In this document: piece after piece, positions 1 to 6,127 of the stretch
Layout: the number at the start of each line of letters is the position of its first letter
How positions within the stretch are numbered: the stretch's first letter is position 1
NCBI GenBank assembly: GCA_002793115.1
Contig: PFPP01000024.1
Span: 1,370-8,538, forward strand
Direction: 5' to 3'
Length of the DNA stretch: 7,169 bases
DNA from: Candidatus Kaiserbacteria bacterium CG_4_10_14_0_2_um_filter_50_16
GTDB lineage: Bacteria; Patescibacteriota; Minisyncoccia; Phycocordibacterales; Phycocordibacteraceae
The notes under the pieces: generated by a model
What the model was told of the DNA's origin: nothing
Databases searched by the model: none
The model's input: only the letters and a program-made list of their open reading frames with translations
Made by a program: the position numbers and the translations under genes

Positions 1-216
1 CGCCATACGCAGAATGAATCGCAGTACTCCAGGATGCACGATGATGTGCGCATCGGCGAGCTGTTGCGCAACGAGAGGAGCCGATGATCCCTGCACGATG
101 CTTACCGTACTTCCCGAAGGAAAATTCGCTGGCGGTGAGAAGACGATGAAGTAGCCGCCGATAATGCCAGCGGCGAGTACGAACGCCATTATGTGCTGTC
201 GTGAATAATGATGCAT
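1..216 (-). CDS. mltG: Endolytic murein transglycosylase MltG (YceG-like), N-terminal part only
   Basis: Only the first 72 codons are in the window; the reading frame is still open at position 1, so the gene is cut by the window edge. Residues 9-27 form one hydrophobic segment, fitting the single N-terminal membrane anchor of MltG. It is followed by a short extracytoplasmic stretch (FPSGSTVSIVQGSS, then QQLADAHIIVHPGVLRFIL) that matches the LysM-like start of MltG proteins, where a 'basic energy/G-S' strand precedes a helix and the 'V-I-x-S/H-P' turn. MltG cleaves nascent glycan strands and ends peptidoglycan polymerisation; its catalytic Glu lies outside the window and cannot be checked. The ATG at 216 starts 3 bases after the TGA of the preceding gene and has no Shine-Dalgarno sequence, so translation is probably coupled. 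An internal ATG at 189 (MAFVLAAG) is the alternative start. Identification rests on a short N-terminus and is good but not certain. Confidence 0.72.
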   Translation of the reverse strand, partial: MHHYSRQHIMAFVLAAGIIGGYFIVFSPPANFPSGSTVSIVQGSSAPLVAQQLADAHIIVHPGVLRFILRMA

Positions 217-219
217 TGG

Positions 220-1584
220 TCAGATCGGAAGGTTTGCGGGAGCTTGGCCGGTGGCCGATTGTATGCGCTCGAGTCCGGGCGTCTCGACCGCGCGCGAAGG
301 GATGTGGAAAATCGTTGCGAGCTCTTCGGTGCTCATCACCATCACTTCATCCTTGGACACGCCATAAGAGAACGGATCGAAGAAAAATTGCCGGCGGCGA
401 TACGCCTGAATGAGCTTGCGGCGATATTTGTCTTTCAATTTCCCAATGCCGAATTCCCAAGGGTAATCGTCAAATCGTTTCAGCCACGCAGCTGATTTGA
501 TACCGTTCCGCCCTTCGGTGCTGAAAGGTTTGAAAAGACCGATCATGTGATTAATCATAATCGGATTGAATGCCTCCGGTTTCGCTAGATATATACAGCG
601 CCCGCCGACATCGAAGCCCTGTTTCGAGACATTGCGCTCGATGGCCGCTATCTTTTCTATTTGACCCTTAGTTGGGTTGGGGAAACCTGGACGCTCTTCG
701 CCGGTGAGCGCATCGGTGTAGACGTCGCGGGTCTTCTCGCGAATTTCTTGCACGAGTTCTTCCGCTTCATCTATCCATGTGTATGGCTTACCTTTTGCAT
801 TGTGTTTGTGATATTTCTCGCCCTTATGAACACGAATAATAAGTTGTAGCCAGAGATATTCGTCTTTCCCGACCGAGCTCATAAACTCAATAAGGTTCGC
901 GAGCGGGTCAACTTGTTCCGGCTCCTTTTGCACTTTGTCGAGCCCATATTCGACATATGTCTTGATCGGCAGAGGATCTTTAGCCGTGTGCTTATAATCG
1001 CAGCCCCAAATGCCCCACTCCTCGGGCGTCGCGGAGATGAGCCGCGTATAATCGGGCGCTTCGACTATCTGCACGCCCGGATACTGCGCATACATCTGGG
1101 ATTCGATGATCCGGCGGAAATTTGCGCGCGTCCATATGAAGAAATGTACCTTCCCTTCGAAGGAGGCAATCTCGAGCGACCACCAGGGGCGCACGCGGCC
1201 GAGAATCCAGCGCACATACCATGTCGCTTCCCCGGGCGAAAGATGAGTGCTCGCGAGAAACGCCTCCATCGCGAGCGGGGTCTTTACCAGATTACGCGGT
1301 GGTTTAATCTCAAGAAGAATATACTGCTGGGCGGCAATGAATTCAGAACGCTTCAGGACGAGCCAGAGCTCAATCGCGCCGCCGACGACGAGGAACGGCA
1401 ACCAGAGCGGGGCGAGGAAAAGGGAAAGGGAGATCGCGAATGAGACGACGCCGGGTATAAATACGAACGCGGTGAAGAGAATGGCGAGGCCAAGTACGAA
1501 CAGCGGCCACGACTCGAATCGGATACCGAATGTATTCGTGAACTTTTTACTCTGCTCATTGAGTCCGTGAAGGAACGGTATCAT
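220..1584 (-). CDS. Membrane protein resembling DUF8128 of CPR type IV secretion-like systems
   Basis: A 454-residue protein with a hydrophobic N-terminus: about residues 26-45 and 46-78 form two or three membrane segments, followed by a soluble region to the C-terminus. The soluble part has the order I recall from DUF8128-type CPR proteins: an 'SPGEATWYVRW' region (115-125), a strand-rich part with 'FFIWTRANFRRIIESQMYAQYPG' spread over 148-170, a GGRCIYLAK strand (327-335), and a tail 'STEELATIFHIPSR' (418-431) ending in 'PPANLP-like' residues (449-454). In related proteins as I remember them that tail leads directly into a HerA/DUF87 or VirB4-like ATPase; here the protein stops at that point, so this is a stand-alone form. 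No Walker motifs are present. I chose the ATG at 1584 because the -10 box (1601-1596) lies over the longer start at 1608. The next gene, mltG, begins 3 bases after the stop. A role in a pilus or DNA-transfer-like envelope machine is inference. Confidence 0.6.
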   Translation of the reverse strand: MIPFLHGLNEQSKKFTNTFGIRFESWPLFVLGLAILFTAFVFIPGVVSFAISLSLFLAPLWLPFLVVGGAIELWLVLKRSEFIAAQQYILLEIKPPRNLVKTPLAMEAFLASTHLSPGEATWYVRWILGRVRPWWSLEIASFEGKVHFFIWTRANFRRIIESQMYAQYPGVQIVEAPDYTRLISATPEEWGIWGCDYKHTAKDPLPIKTYVEYGLDKVQKEPEQVDPLANLIEFMSSVGKDEYLWLQLIIRVHKGEKYHKHNAKGKPYTWIDEAEELVQEIREKTRDVYTDALTGEERPGFPNPTKGQIEKIAAIERNVSKQGFDVGGRCIYLAKPEAFNPIMINHMIGLFKPFSTEGRNGIKSAAWLKRFDDYPWEFGIGKLKDKYRRKLIQAYRRRQFFFDPFSYGVSKDEVMVMSTEELATIFHIPSRAVETPGLERIQSATGQAPANLPI

Positions 1585-1595
1585 AGTGTGCGTAC

Positions 1596-1604
1596 AGTAT
1601 AGCA
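1596..1604 (-). promoter_or_regulatory. Extended -10 promoter (TGCTATACT) for the DUF8128-like gene
   Basis: On the minus strand TGC (1604-1602) is followed by TATACT (1601-1596). The predicted start near 1589 is an A, five bases before the ATG at 1584. No -35 box is recognisable; the expected position (about 1624-1619) lies within the GC-rich inverted repeat at 1611-1645. Confidence 0.55.
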
Positions 1605-1610
1605 ACAATG

Positions 1611-1645
1611 CACGCGCCGACCGCCAGCTGGCGGGCCGGCGCGTG
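1611..1645 (-). terminator. GC-rich imperfect hairpin between the sigma4/HARE and DUF8128-like genes
   Basis: A 35-base inverted repeat: nine outer pairs (CACGCGCCG at 1611-1619 with 1637-1645), a small internal mismatch (1620 against 1635-1636), then six inner pairs (1621-1626 with 1629-1634) around a CCAGCTGG palindrome. It begins 9 bases after the stop of the sigma4/HARE gene, which suits a terminator, but the minus strand after it (CATTGTTGC) has no uninterrupted T run. It could instead be an operator over the next promoter, or both. Confidence 0.5.
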
Positions 1646-1654
1646 TGTATAGTT

Positions 1655-2734
1655 TCAGGCCGCGATGTATCGGCCGTCTTTCAAGCGTTTAAAATAACGC
1701 GAATCGTTCAGATTTACCAGAATTGTATTGTCCTTGACGAAACGCGCGCGCTTCACCTGTTTAATGATGTCATCTTTTTTCATGGGACCCATCTGCTCGA
1801 GCGTTTCGCGAATAACATCGCGTACGACGCCCGGCTTATAGCCCCACTCGGTAAGCGCATAGAGCCCTCGTCCAACGAGCACGAAACGCGGATCCTTAAT
1901 GAGTTCATTATGCGTCGTCGCGACGTGCGCTTTCTTGGAGAAGAGCGTGCCGATCACTTTGGCGACTTTGGAGAAATGCATCGGAGCGCCATGACGCTTG
2001 ATGGCAAGATACGCATAATCACGAATGCCCTTGATGCGGATGGTGGGCGCAGAGGTACGACCCCACTCGGCGAGCGGATTGCTTCCGATATGCTTCGAGA
2101 GCGAGATCCAGCGCTTCAAAATTTCTTCATTCTTGTACGCGTCATTGACATCCTTCAGCTCTTCGAGAAAGCGATCGAGGAGCTCCCCTTCAGAAACCAC
2201 CTCGTCATTGGACAGTGAGGCATACAATCTTGAGAGCGCATCGTGGATATGTTTCGCAGTCGCCGCGTCCACATGCCAGCGCGCGATAAAGTCATTCGTC
2301 TCGCGCTCGCGGGAAAACGCCGAATCGAGCATGAGGAAAAAACGGAACCGATTGCGTGTCTTTTCATCCTTTCCGAGTGCGGCAAGAAGCTTCCCTTCTG
2401 GTACGATTGCGCCGAGCGAATCGATGTATCGCGCAAGTTCCTCGAATTCCGCCAGTGCTTCCTTAAAAACCTTGCTTGCACGCACTGCATTGAGCCCGGC
2501 CGCTTCGATCTGCCGAACACGTTCGCGCGTAATGCCGGAACGATCGCCGATCGCCTCGAGCGTTTCGCGAGAAGGATTCACTCCCAAACCAAAGCGGCGA
2601 ATAAGAATCTCGCGCGCCCTCTCTGGCGCCGCGCTCAAAAGCCGCTTCACGAGCGCAGCACTGTCGAAGGAAAACGTGGCAATCGGGATGCTGTACGTCT
2701 TCTTGTGTTGTATAGTTTTTCTCGTTTTAGTCAT
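1655..2734 (-). CDS. Sigma-70 region 4-like HTH plus HARE-type winged-helix DNA-binding protein
   Basis: A 359-residue soluble protein. Residues about 40-88 match sigma factor region 4, including RFGL at 47-50, the GDRSGITRERVRQIE helix-turn-helix at 63-77 and the trailing ALNAVR-like helix, which in sigma factors reads the -35 box. No region 2 (core-binding and -10-melting part) is visible, so it cannot be a complete sigma factor. The middle (90-225) is predicted helical and I do not recognise it. Residues about 238-297 fit a HARE-HTH winged helix (AYLAIKRHGAPMHFSKVAKV, then FVLVGRGLYAL), the fold also found in the RNA polymerase delta subunit RpoE. Residues 303-358 look like a second, divergent copy (VIRETLEQMGPMKKDDII, then RYFKRLKDGRYIA). 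The gene has the best promoter of the window and a start 3 bases from the predicted transcript end. It is likely a transcription regulator or RNA polymerase accessory factor; the target genes are unknown. Confidence 0.8.
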   Translation of the reverse strand: MTKTRKTIQHKKTYSIPIATFSFDSAALVKRLLSAAPERAREILIRRFGLGVNPSRETLEAIGDRSGITRERVRQIEAAGLNAVRASKVFKEALAEFEELARYIDSLGAIVPEGKLLAALGKDEKTRNRFRFFLMLDSAFSRERETNDFIARWHVDAATAKHIHDALSRLYASLSNDEVVSEGELLDRFLEELKDVNDAYKNEEILKRWISLSKHIGSNPLAEWGRTSAPTIRIKGIRDYAYLAIKRHGAPMHFSKVAKVIGTLFSKKAHVATTHNELIKDPRFVLVGRGLYALTEWGYKPGVVRDVIRETLEQMGPMKKDDIIKQVKRARFVKDNTILVNLNDSRYFKRLKDGRYIAA

Positions 2735-2743
2735 GTGGTGTAA

Positions 2744-2772
2744 TTTATATCAAATGCCTTATAAAGAGTCAA
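2744..2772 (-). promoter_or_regulatory. Strong promoter for the sigma4/HARE gene
   Basis: On the minus strand TTGACT (2772-2767) is separated by exactly 17 bases from TATAAA (2749-2744), with the TGn extension at 2752-2750. The predicted start is about 2737-2736, two or three bases before the ATG at 2734. It is the most complete promoter in the window and lies in the 47-base gap after leuS. Confidence 0.72.
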
Positions 2773-2780
2773 TGCTTGAT

Positions 2781-2789
2781 ATTATACCA
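2781..2789 (-). promoter_or_regulatory. Second TGGTATAAT element overlapping the leuS stop codon
   Basis: The minus strand reads TGG (2789-2787) then TATAAT (2786-2781), identical to the element before the DUF5671 gene. The leuS TAA stop (2784-2782) is part of this hexamer. If active, it would start an RNA near 2774 with a leader of about 40 bases for the sigma4/HARE gene. No -35 box is seen; it may be a second promoter or a consequence of the Val-Val-stop codons. Confidence 0.4.
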
Positions 2790-5133
2790 CAAGATTGAGG
2801 ATTCTGCCCGGAACGTATACCACGCGCACTGGTTTCTTGCTGGCAAGCGCTGTGATTACCGCTGGAAGTTTTAAAGCTTCAGCTAACGCTTCAGCTTCAC
2901 TAGCCTCTCTTGACAGTCGGATGCTACCTCGCTTATGGCCGGCGATCTGCACAACGACTTCAGTCTCACTAGCAACCGTTACAGAGAAAACTGGCCATGC
3001 CGCTTGATGCACACTGTTTACGCCGAGCGAGGTCGAAGTGCCATTTCCTCCAAGCTTTTCCCAAAGGTGTTCGGCGAGATGCGGTGCGAAGGGCGCGAGT
3101 ATGATAACGAGTTGCGTGAGGGCAGTTTTTGGAATGAATGGACTTGCTTCAATTTCATTTATGAGAATCATGAGTGCGGCGATAGCAGTATTGAACTTGA
3201 ATCGATCGCCGTCTTCAGAGACTTTCAGTGCGGTTCTCGCGAATGCTTGTTGTATCGTCTCCGATATTTCACTTGGCGGTTCGACCGCCAAACTGGTGCG
3301 ATCGACAAGACGCACGATGCGATCGAGGAACTTCCTCATTGCAGCGACGCCCTCTAGATTCCACGGGTAGCTTCCCGATTCGTTGTAAGGGCCGATGAAA
3401 GCAAGGTACATCCGTACCGCATCCGCGCCATATTTCTGCACGAACTCATCGGGATTCACAACATTTCCTTTCGATTTACTCATCTTCTGCCCGTCTGGAC
3501 CCATAATGAGTCCGCGATTGAAACGCTCGGTGAAGGGTTCTTCGACCGATACTAGTGCGAGATCATAGAGCGCCTTCATAAGGAAACGCGCATAGAGAAC
3601 ATGCATAGTGGTGTGCTCGCTTCCGCCCGAATAGCGATTGATCGGCAGCCACTTCTTCATCAAGGCCGCGTCGGAAAAACTGTTCGTATTTTTCGAATCG
3701 AGATAGCGTAGGAAATACCACGACGAGTCGACAAACGTATCGAGCGTATCATACTCCGGTGTCCAGTCTTTACCGAATATCTTTTCCACGCGTTCTTTCA
3801 ATTCTTTCGACGAGGCGAGTGGCGCCTTACCGGTTGGCGTGAAGTCTACATCGGTCGGCAAGAGCCACGGCAAGTGTTCGGCCGGAACTGTGTGCGGCTT
3901 CCCTTCTGGATCATAGACAATCGGTATCGGACAACCCCAGTATCGCTGGCGGCTGACGAGCCAATCGCGCAGTCGATACTGCGTCGCGCGTTCTCCTCCC
4001 ATCGCGGCGATTTCATCCCATTGTGCGAATTTCGTCTTGCGGATCGGCACACTGAATTTCTTCGCGAAATCAAGGTCGCGTTCGTCGTGCGCAGGGACCG
4101 CCATCACTGCGCCCGTGCCATAGGAGCTGAGTACATAGTCGGCGACATATATCGGAATTTCTTCTTTCGTCGCAGGATTGATTGCCGTGACTCCTTCGAG
4201 CTTCACTCCTGTTTTCTCTTTATTTTCACTACGCTCTCTTTCGGTCTTCTTTTTCGTCTCATTCACATATTCACTAACCTCTTTCGCATTCATGATGGAC
4301 ATCGTAAGCCAATCATTTGACAAAAGCGGGTGTTCTGGCGCGAGCACGACATACGTCGCGCCGAATACAGTGTCCGGCCGCGTGGTGAAAACCTCGACGG
4401 ATTCAAAGGTTCGACCTTGGGAATCGGATTTAAGGTCGAACCTTAACTTCGCGCCCTTCGACTTTCCTATCCATGCTCTTTGCGCCTCCTTGATTTCTTC
4501 GCGCCACGGAAGTGCGTCGAGACCGGCAAGCAAGCGCTCGGCGTAGTCGGTAATCTTCAGGAACCATTGCGTCAGCCGTTTCTCCTCGACTGGCGTACCA
4601 CACCGTTCGCAACGACCGTCGATGACTTGTTCGTTCGCAAGAACTGTCTGGTCTTTTGGGCACCACTTCACCGGCGCTAGCTTCCGCTCGGCTAGCCCCT
4701 GCTCAAAAAGTTTTGTGAAGAGCCACTGTGTCCACTGGTAATAACTTGGATCGCAAGTGACGACCTCTTTACTCCAATCAAAAGATGCCCCCATTGTTGC
4801 GAGTTGTTCGCGCATGCGCGCCATATTTTTATATGTCCAATCCTTCGGATTGAGACCATTTTTTATAGCCGCATTCTCGGCAGGCAAGCCGAACGCGTCG
4901 AAACCGATCGGAAAGAATACATTCTTCCCGCGCGCGCGCAAGAGACGTGCATAAATATCGGTCACCGCGAAGGCGTACCAATGGCCTATATGAAGATCGC
5001 CAGAGGGATACGGGAACTCGGTAAGGAGATAATATTGCTCTCGAGATGTGTCCGAGAGATCGGTAGTATAGAGATCGAGATGCGCCCATTTCTCCTGGGC
5101 TTTTTTCTCGATGTCTTTGTGATCGTACGCCAT
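2782..5133 (-). CDS. leuS: Leucine--tRNA ligase (LeuRS)
   Basis: A 783-residue class I aminoacyl-tRNA synthetase that charges tRNA-Leu in the cytoplasm. The catalytic fold has HIGH at 48-51 and KMSKS at 550-554. A zinc-binding module has C158, C175 and C178. The CP1 editing domain shows TTRPDT (250-255) and the conserved GAVMAVPAHDERD stretch (341-353), with D350 the expected editing aspartate. YRLRDW (386-391) and SRQRYWG (394-400) mark the return to the catalytic domain, DTFVDSSWY (465-473) follows, then the helical anticodon domain and the C-terminal domain ending in RILNLVV. It is short compared with E. coli LeuRS (about 860): the leucine-specific insert before KMSKS is absent and the stretch between the editing aspartate and YRLRDW is only about 30 residues. 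The start is 7 bases after the preceding stop, with a weak AGGG and its own putative promoter. The stop codon TAA lies inside a TATAAT sequence. Function is secure. Confidence 0.97.
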   Translation of the reverse strand: MAYDHKDIEKKAQEKWAHLDLYTTDLSDTSREQYYLLTEFPYPSGDLHIGHWYAFAVTDIYARLLRARGKNVFFPIGFDAFGLPAENAAIKNGLNPKDWTYKNMARMREQLATMGASFDWSKEVVTCDPSYYQWTQWLFTKLFEQGLAERKLAPVKWCPKDQTVLANEQVIDGRCERCGTPVEEKRLTQWFLKITDYAERLLAGLDALPWREEIKEAQRAWIGKSKGAKLRFDLKSDSQGRTFESVEVFTTRPDTVFGATYVVLAPEHPLLSNDWLTMSIMNAKEVSEYVNETKKKTERERSENKEKTGVKLEGVTAINPATKEEIPIYVADYVLSSYGTGAVMAVPAHDERDLDFAKKFSVPIRKTKFAQWDEIAAMGGERATQYRLRDWLVSRQRYWGCPIPIVYDPEGKPHTVPAEHLPWLLPTDVDFTPTGKAPLASSKELKERVEKIFGKDWTPEYDTLDTFVDSSWYFLRYLDSKNTNSFSDAALMKKWLPINRYSGGSEHTTMHVLYARFLMKALYDLALVSVEEPFTERFNRGLIMGPDGQKMSKSKGNVVNPDEFVQKYGADAVRMYLAFIGPYNESGSYPWNLEGVAAMRKFLDRIVRLVDRTSLAVEPPSEISETIQQAFARTALKVSEDGDRFKFNTAIAALMILINEIEASPFIPKTALTQLVIILAPFAPHLAEHLWEKLGGNGTSTSLGVNSVHQAAWPVFSVTVASETEVVVQIAGHKRGSIRLSREASEAEALAEALKLPAVITALASKKPVRVVYVPGRILNLVV
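3273..3291. repeat. 8-bp inverted repeat with 3-base loop inside leuS
   Basis: TTGGCGGT (3273-3280) and ACCGCCAA (3284-3291) are perfect reverse complements separated by TCG. The nonamer GGTTCGACC (3278-3286) inside it also occurs in the left arm of the larger inverted repeat at 4408-4416. It falls in the codons for LAVEPP in the anticodon-binding region. Confidence 0.6.
4406..4444. repeat. Perfect 13-bp inverted repeat inside leuS
   Basis: AAGGTTCGACCTT at 4406-4418 is the exact reverse complement of AAGGTCGAACCTT at 4432-4444, with a 13-base loop. Each arm is itself nearly palindromic around TCGA. It lies in the codons for the start of the LeuRS editing domain (RFDL...QGRTF, residues about 231-243). 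Confidence 0.85.
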
Positions 5134-5140
5134 TCGAACC

Positions 5141-6091
5141 CTATTTTAGCGGCGGATAGAAGCTGGGGTCAATCGTGCGGTCAAAACAGACGGTGCCAGC
5201 ACCGTGCTGCCAGTTATCCTGCGCCATATCTTTGACGCCGACCGGCGTAGGCGTTATCGCGCGAGTTTCGAAATATATGTTTTGATTCACGCGGCTTTGC
5301 GCGTTGAATACCGCACAGAGTTTGAACGAGTGTACTCCTGTCGCTTCGTAGATATACGGCTGTCCTGTTTGCGTGTCAACTGGTACATGGCCATACGAGA
5401 GAGAATTATTGAGGTCGGCAATCGTTGCGGGCAACTTTTGTTTCGCCTGCCAATAGGTAATCATCTGTGACTGTATATTCTGCAGATCATTCACCTTCTG
5501 TGTGTCGAAGCGGGCGAGACGCGCCTGCGCTGGCGTACCGACGATAAAGAATCCAGCGACAATCGTCACAATTGCAAGGATGATGACGCCGATGCCAACT
5601 GCGCGCTTGCGCGAAGGGAACGTGTCCCAGTATCCCTTCAAGTCGGCGATGAAATGCATGAAGACCCCCGCCGCGATGAAGAAGATGATCAATACTTTGA
5701 GCAGAAATGCTGTCGTAAGTTCCTCGCCGTTAAGGAAGGTCGTGAGAAGAGCGATGAGGTCTCTGGCTATCGCGATGCCCGCGACGAAGAGTGTCAGGAT
5801 GAGCACCCAGCGACGCACCCAGATCTCTTTGCGCGAGGCGTCCTTCACTATGTCTTTTCGTATGAGCCACATGAGAAGCATATAGAGTGGGAAAAGAACA
5901 ATGATCGATGCCATTTCGTAGCTGATACAGCTTTGGTACGGATCGGCTGGATAATAAGAAAGCGCATTCGGGAACGCGTAATTGACGTAATCGAACGTAA
6001 GGAGAATGAACGCGATAACACTCCAATAAAAAGTAACTATCGCTCCCGCCCACAAGAAGAAATCCTTCGGTGTTGTTTTTGGTTTTCCCAT
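5141..6091 (-). CDS. DUF5671 membrane protein with pilin-like C-terminal domain
   Basis: A 316-residue protein with five predicted membrane segments at about residues 11-32, 60-78, 93-110, 125-147 and 165-187; this arrangement and the sequence match my memory of DUF5671, a family common in CPR bacteria and of unknown function. After the last segment, residues 188-316 form a soluble domain that should lie outside the membrane. Its beginning (RLARFDTQKVNDLQNIQSQM at 191-210, then LPATIADLNN) resembles the N-terminal helix end and turn of type IV pilins and type II secretion pseudopilins such as GspG, where 'D-L-x-x-I-x-x-x-x-x-Y/W' precedes 'LP'. Two cysteines (259, 302) could form a disulfide. 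There is no prepilin cleavage site. I chose the ATG at 6091 (MGKPKTT) because the TATAAT at 6104-6099 overlaps the earlier ATGs at 6124 and 6100. It ends 7 bases before leuS. A sensing or envelope role is possible but unproven. Confidence 0.78.
   Translation of the reverse strand: MGKPKTTPKDFFLWAGAIVTFYWSVIAFILLTFDYVNYAFPNALSYYPADPYQSCISYEMASIIVLFPLYMLLMWLIRKDIVKDASRKEIWVRRWVLILTLFVAGIAIARDLIALLTTFLNGEELTTAFLLKVLIIFFIAAGVFMHFIADLKGYWDTFPSRKRAVGIGVIILAIVTIVAGFFIVGTPAQARLARFDTQKVNDLQNIQSQMITYWQAKQKLPATIADLNNSLSYGHVPVDTQTGQPYIYEATGVHSFKLCAVFNAQSRVNQNIYFETRAITPTPVGVKDMAQDNWQHGAGTVCFDRTIDPSFYPPLK
5143..5172 (-). promoter_or_regulatory. Putative leuS promoter inside the end of the DUF5671 gene
   Basis: On the minus strand TTGACC (5172-5167) is followed after 18 bases by TAAAAT (5148-5143); each box differs from consensus at one position. 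The predicted start near 5136 is three bases before the leuS ATG at 5133. The boxes overlap the last codons and stop of the DUF5671 gene, so leuS could be transcribed both from here and by read-through. Confidence 0.5.
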
Positions 6092-6098
6092 GGTAGAC

Positions 6099-6107
6099 AT
6101 TATACCA
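6099..6107 (-). promoter_or_regulatory. Extended -10 promoter (TGGTATAAT) for the DUF5671 gene
   Basis: Read on the minus strand, TGG at 6107-6105 is followed by a perfect TATAAT at 6104-6099. No convincing -35 box exists 16-18 bases upstream, as is normal for TGn-type promoters. The predicted transcription start is near 6092, one base before the ATG at 6091, so the mRNA would be leaderless. The box sits in the 36-base gap after ychF. Confidence 0.6.
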
Positions 6108-6127
6108 TACAAACCGCTGTTCACAGA

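Noticed and set aside
1585..1608. Longer DUF8128-like protein starting at 1608
   Set aside because: The TGCTATACT promoter lies in the added codons, and MLLYCTHT is not a plausible conserved extension before the hydrophobic start.
1586..2218. Plus-strand open frame of 210 codons
   Set aside because: Antisense shadow of the sigma4/HARE gene that also runs through the GC-rich hairpin; no domain recognised.
2025..2798. Plus-strand open frame of 257 codons
   Set aside because: It is the antisense of the sigma4/HARE gene, very rich in Ser, Arg and Ala, with no recognisable domain; the minus-strand protein has clear family features.
4928..4938. Alternating CG run in leuS as a possible Z-DNA or slippage site
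   Set aside because: It is short and explained by Arg-Ala-Arg codons (LLRARGK) in a conserved LeuRS region.
6092..6124. Longer DUF5671 protein starting at 6124 or 6100
   Set aside because: The perfect TATAAT at 6104-6099 overlaps the ATG at 6100 and lies downstream of the one at 6124, so the ATG at 6091 fits better.
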